This document shows positions 60,689-64,000 of a stretch of DNA of 64,000 bases, piece after piece; positions within the stretch are counted from its first letter, which is position 1; every line of letters starts with the position of its first letter. Under the pieces are notes generated by a model, which was not told the DNA's origin, did no database searches, and saw only the letters and a list, made by a program, of their open reading frames with translations. The stretch spans positions 1,488,001 to 1,552,000 of the forward strand of contig NZ_JAXCHP010000001.1 of the NCBI RefSeq assembly GCF_035984545.1, given 5' to 3'. Origin of the DNA: Cryobacterium sp. GrIS_2_6 (lineage in GTDB: Bacteria; Actinomycetota; Actinomycetes; Actinomycetales; Microbacteriaceae). The position numbers and the translations under genes were made by a program.

Positions 60689-62557
60689 TTACTCATCCCT
60701 CAGGTTGCGCCGCTCGAGTTCGACCCGCATGAGTTCACGCTGCAGCGCCGTGTACGGCACACGGTCGGTGGGGTCAGCACGCTGCAGCCGGCCGAGCAGC
60801 TCGGCTTTCTGGCGGAGGAAGTCCCGGTCGATGAGCGCTACGGTCACGTCGCGCACGTAGCGTTCGACTTCGCGTTCGGTGCGTTCGGGAAGTGGCGCCA
60901 TCGCCAGGTCGGTGACCAGGTTCTGCAGGGGAAGCGGTACGTCCGCGACCACGCGCTCGATCCAGTCCGGCGCCGAGAGGGTATCCAGGTTCGCCGCGAT
61001 CGCGTCACGCACGACGGCGAGGGACTGGTGGGTGAATCCCGTCTGCACGGCCCGCTGCAGCAGTTCGACACCAACGAGGGCCGGACGCTGGAGCATGGCC
61101 ATCAGCCCGTCGCGTTCCAGGCGGGTGACCGGGTCCGTCGGCAGTTCGACCATCGAGAACGGGCGTTCGCGCGCGGGCTCGACGGTCTCACCGCCTCGGC
61201 CGGCGACGGATGTCCCCGACGCGGTACGTGAGCGGCTGAGCGCGGCCGAGACGGCCCGGCCGACCTCGCCGAGCTCCATGCCGAGCATCCGGGCGAGCTC
61301 GTGCGTATAGCCCGGCCGGAGGGCGGGGTCGCGGATATCGCTCACGAGCGGGGCCGCCGCCCGGAGGGCAGAGACCCGTCCTTCGACGGTCTCGAGGTTG
61401 TACTGGGCGAGCAACTGCCGGATCATGAACTCGAACATCGGCTTCTTGGACTCGATCAGCCGTTGCACGGCCCCATCGCCCTTGTGCAGCCGCAGGTCGC
61501 ACGGGTCGAGGCCCTCCGGGGCGACGGCGACGAAGGTCTGCGCGGAGAAACGCTGCTCCTCGCTGAACGCGCGGACGGCGGCCTTCTGGCCCGCGGCATC
61601 CGGGTCGAAGGTGAAGACGACCTCGCCGACACCGCTGTCGTCGCCGAGGACCCTGCGGAGCACCTTGATGTGGTCGACTCCGAAGGAGGTGCCGCAGGTC
61701 GCGACGGCGGTCGTCACGCCGGCCAGGTGACACGCCATCACGTCGGTGTACCCCTCGACGACGACGACCTGGTGGCTGCGGGAGATGTCCCGTTTGGCGA
61801 GGTCGAGCCCGTAGAGCACCTGCGCCTTGTGGTAGATCGGCGTCTCCGGGGTGTTGAGGTATTTCGGGCCCTTGTCGTCGTCGAGGAGCTTGCGCGCCCC
61901 GAAGCCGATCGTCTGGCCGGTGATGTCGCGGATGGGCCAGACCAGCCGGCCGCGGAAGCGGTCGTAGACGCCGCTCGAGCCCTCCCGGCTCGACACCAGT
62001 CCGGCGAGGGTCAGCTCCCCATCGGAGTAGCCGCGACCACGGAGGTGTCTGGTCAGCTCGTCCCAGCTCTTCGGGGCGAAGCCGATCCCGAACCGGGTCG
62101 CCGCGTGCGCGTCGAAGCCGCGTTCGCCGAGGAACGTGCGGCCGACGGCGGCCCCTGCGCTGCCGAGCTGCTCGACGAAGAACTCGGCGGCGGCCTGGTT
62201 GGCCGCGTAGAGCCGTGCCCGGTTGGTGTGGTCCGGCGCATCCGCCCCGCCGCCCTCGTAGTGCAGTTCGAGGCCGACCCGGCCCGCGAGTCGTTCCACG
62301 GCCTCGCTGAAGGTGACGTGGTCCATCTTCTGCAGGAACGAGTAGACGTCGCCGCTCTCGCCGCAGCCGAAGCAGTGGTAGAAACCGACCTGCGGGCGCA
62401 CGTGGAAGCTCGGGCTGCGTTCGTCGTGGAAGGGGCACAACCCCTTCAGGGAGCCGACGCCGGCCGACTTGAGGCTGACGTAGTCGCCGACGATGTCGGC
62501 GATATTGGTTCGGGCCTTGACCTCTTCAATATCGCTTTGTCGAATCAGGCCTGCCAT
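60689..62557 (-). CDS. dnaG: DNA primase
   Basis: 622 residues. CHC2-type zinc domain (GLCPFHDERSPSFHV, YHCFGCGESGDVYSF), primase core with RFRGRLVWPIRDITGQTIGF and GARKL, TOPRIM motif VVVEGYTDVMACHLAG and FTFDPDAAGQKAA, then the C-terminal DnaB-interaction domain. Synthesises RNA primers at forks. The ATG is preceded by TAACAT plus 6 nt and no ribosome site, so the mRNA is probably leaderless. Confidence 0.96.
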   Translation of the reverse strand: MAGLIRQSDIEEVKARTNIADIVGDYVSLKSAGVGSLKGLCPFHDERSPSFHVRPQVGFYHCFGCGESGDVYSFLQKMDHVTFSEAVERLAGRVGLELHYEGGGADAPDHTNRARLYAANQAAAEFFVEQLGSAGAAVGRTFLGERGFDAHAATRFGIGFAPKSWDELTRHLRGRGYSDGELTLAGLVSSREGSSGVYDRFRGRLVWPIRDITGQTIGFGARKLLDDDKGPKYLNTPETPIYHKAQVLYGLDLAKRDISRSHQVVVVEGYTDVMACHLAGVTTAVATCGTSFGVDHIKVLRRVLGDDSGVGEVVFTFDPDAAGQKAAVRAFSEEQRFSAQTFVAVAPEGLDPCDLRLHKGDGAVQRLIESKKPMFEFMIRQLLAQYNLETVEGRVSALRAAAPLVSDIRDPALRPGYTHELARMLGMELGEVGRAVSAALSRSRTASGTSVAGRGGETVEPARERPFSMVELPTDPVTRLERDGLMAMLQRPALVGVELLQRAVQTGFTHQSLAVVRDAIAANLDTLSAPDWIERVVADVPLPLQNLVTDLAMAPLPERTEREVERYVRDVTVALIDRDFLRQKAELLGRLQRADPTDRVPYTALQRELMRVELERRNLRDE

Positions 62558-62563
62558 AGCTGA

Positions 62564-62569
62564 ATGTTA
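62564..62569 (-). promoter_or_regulatory. -10 hexamer (TAACAT) of dnaG
   Basis: Exactly 6 nt before the dnaG ATG; no -35 match and no ribosome site. Promoter lies in the 94-bp gap after dgt. Confidence 0.5.
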
Positions 62570-62651
62570 TCCCGCCGCGCACCAGATCTCGGCACGGGAC
62601 GGGTTCTGCACAGGCATCTGCCCAGACTTCCGCGTAGGCGTCCGCACTGGC

Positions 62652-63899
62652 TCAGTTCTGGATCAGGCGCTCGTACCACGCGAGCGCGGACTGGTCGGTG
62701 AGGCTCGCGACCTGGTCGACGACGACGCGCTTGCGGGCGGCATCGTCCGCGGCGGCGTGGAAGTCTTCCTTCGAGCCGGCGTCGAGGTGTTCGTCGCCGG
62801 TGGCGAGAAGCCGGTCGGCGAGCAGCGTCAGGACCTGGCGCTGCTGCTGGTAGATCGGCTGCCGGGTGTTCTTCGACATCACGAAGGCCGCGACGACGCC
62901 CTTGAGCACGGCGATCTCGGCTGCGATATTCGGCGGTACCACGACGTGGGCACCGAAGCGCGCGATGCGCTCGGCCGGGTAGGCCTGGCGGGTGGCGTAG
63001 ACGGCTGCTCCGGAGAACCGGCCGATGAGCTGGCTCGTCAGGTTCTTGAGCCGCCCCTGGTCACGCCGCCCTGCCGTCCAGCCGCGCAGCCACGAGTCGA
63101 GGGCTCCGAGGCGGTCGTATGCTGCCGCGAGGTCCGCGTGGGAGACGGCGCCGCCGATCCAGGCGTGCATCGAGGAGACGAGCTCGGTGCTCGCGCGGCC
63201 GTTCAGGGCGGCGAGGTCGAGGTAGCCGTTGACGACGGCATCCTCGAAGTCGTGCACGGAGTATGCGATGTCGTCGGAGAGGTCCATGACCTCGGCCTCG
63301 ATGCACAGCATCCGGTCGGGGGCGTCGGTGCGCATCCACTCGAAAGCGGGCAGGTCGTCGGGGTAATACCCGAACTTGGCGCGGCCGCTCGGGTCGGACA
63401 CGGATTCGCCGGCGGGCCACGGGTACTTGCAGCTCGCGTCGAGGCTCGCGCGGGTGAGGTTGAGCCCGTAGCTGCGGCCGTCGGGGCCGAAGACCTTCGG
63501 TTCGAGCCGGGTGAGCAGGCGCAACGTCTGCGCGTTGCCCTCGAACCCGCCGATATCGAGGGACCAGACGTTGAGCGCCTTCTCGCCGTTATGGCCGAAG
63601 GGAGGATGCCCAATGTCGTGCGCGAGGCAGGCCGTGTCGACGACGTCGGGGTCGAGGCCGAGACGTTGGGCGAGCTCGCGTCCGATCTGCGCGACCTCGA
63701 GGGAGTGGGTGAGCCGGTTCCTGGCGAAGTCGAGTCCGGCGGTCGGGCTGAGCACCTGGGTCTTTGCGGCGAGGCGGCGGAGGGCGCTCGAATGCAGCAG
63801 CCGGGCGCGGTCGCGCGCGAAGTCGCTGCGGCGTGAGCTGTGTTCTTCCGGGAAGTAGCGTTCCTCGTCGAAGCTCGTGTACCCCGATCGGTTAGCCAC
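62652..63899 (-). CDS. dgt: dGTPase-like deoxynucleoside triphosphohydrolase
   Basis: 415 residues from GTG 63899, overlapping the upstream stop by 8 bp. HD-domain motifs: RNRLTHSLEVAQIGRELAQR (H), ACLAHDIGHPPFGHNGE (HD and second His) and DLSDDIAYSVHDFEDAVV (final Asp). The start NRSGYTSFDEERYFPE matches actinobacterial members. Hydrolyses dNTPs to nucleosides and triphosphate; often next to dnaG. Confidence 0.93.
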   Translation of the reverse strand: MANRSGYTSFDEERYFPEEHSSRRSDFARDRARLLHSSALRRLAAKTQVLSPTAGLDFARNRLTHSLEVAQIGRELAQRLGLDPDVVDTACLAHDIGHPPFGHNGEKALNVWSLDIGGFEGNAQTLRLLTRLEPKVFGPDGRSYGLNLTRASLDASCKYPWPAGESVSDPSGRAKFGYYPDDLPAFEWMRTDAPDRMLCIEAEVMDLSDDIAYSVHDFEDAVVNGYLDLAALNGRASTELVSSMHAWIGGAVSHADLAAAYDRLGALDSWLRGWTAGRRDQGRLKNLTSQLIGRFSGAAVYATRQAYPAERIARFGAHVVVPPNIAAEIAVLKGVVAAFVMSKNTRQPIYQQQRQVLTLLADRLLATGDEHLDAGSKEDFHAAADDAARKRVVVDQVASLTDQSALAWYERLIQN

Positions 63900-64000
63900 C
63901 GCTGGTGTCCCCTTCGCCCTCGGTGAGCCGGGCGCGTTCGGAGCCGACGAGTTCCTGCGAGTCGAGCCAGTGCTCGGGCAGGCTGGTCCTCTTGGGGCTG
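63892..64000 (-). CDS. C-terminus of probable tRNA-dihydrouridine synthase
   Basis: The last 34 codons, SPKRTSLPEHWLDSQELVGS followed by ERARLTEGEGDTSGG, enter from the window end. The LP.gWLDSrdL ending resembles DusB-type proteins that precede dgt in related genomes. Too short to confirm. Confidence 0.5.
   Translation of the reverse strand, partial: SPKRTSLPEHWLDSQELVGSERARLTEGEGDTSGG

Noticed and set aside
59135..62563. Long + strand frames opposite the substrate-binding protein and dnaG
   Set aside because: Mirror frames of strongly biased genes with no family motifs; the minus-strand products are certain.

Overview
The window is high-GC actinobacterial chromosome, most like Microbacteriaceae (Cryobacterium/Leifsonia type). 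The evidence is the order dus-like/dgt/dnaG, an opp/dpp-type transporter, many starts with very short or no 5' leader, LCP and RskA-type envelope proteins, and codon bias toward G/C. The assignment rests on gene content and protein character, since no database search was possible.

Layout. 1-10.7 kb carries envelope genes: a partial membrane protein, an LCP cell-wall ligase, an FtsW-type SEDS glycosyltransferase, a low-affinity-iron-permease-like protein, UppP, a secreted DUF4397 protein, an RskA-type anti-sigma factor with only a scrap of its sigma gene, a CPA2 antiporter and a ParB-fold protein. 10.9-12.4 kb is a scrapyard: LCP, IS3 transposase and lipoprotein fragments, then a CTAG-rich tandem array. 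12.4-25 kb looks like a plasmid-derived or integrative element. It has ATTACC/GGTAAT iterons just upstream of a 1035-residue TOPRIM/helicase replication protein, and three complete IS21 elements: one splits the iterons, and one sits inside another that has interrupted an element gene.

25-48 kb is an accessory island, probably ending at a CAU tRNA (47.98-48.05 kb). It holds a small-protein/AbiEii-like nucleotidyltransferase pair, HipBA with a clear palindromic operator, two lipoproteins, a DnaE paralogue with a consensus SOS box upstream, a 9-bp minisatellite, two HAD proteins, a CoiA-like nuclease with a zinc tail, two calcineurin-like phosphoesterases, a winged-helix protein, an orphan XRE regulator, two further members of the AbiEii-partner family and an unusual two-part protein. 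The 42.7-47.6 kb part (phosphoesterase / HAD / wHTH / XRE / antitoxin-like / phosphoesterase) is the best candidate for an undescribed system, perhaps nucleic-acid end repair coupled to toxin-antitoxin control. A 10-bp element, CCGCGCATGT, occurs six times, each time upstream of and in the same direction as an island gene or gene remnant, and ties several of these loci together.

48-64 kb is housekeeping chromosome: GT4 glycosyltransferase, DMT transporter, peptide deformylase, a decaying azlCD pair beside a histidine kinase that lacks its phospho-acceptor His, tRNA-Asn with a terminator, a six-gene peptide-transport operon (SBP, two permeases, fused double ATPase, single ATPase, hydroxyacid dehydrogenase), dnaG, dgt and the end of a probable dus gene. 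Several core genes (uppP, def, the DMT transporter, dnaG) have a -10-like hexamer exactly 6 nt before the start codon, the signature of leaderless mRNAs.
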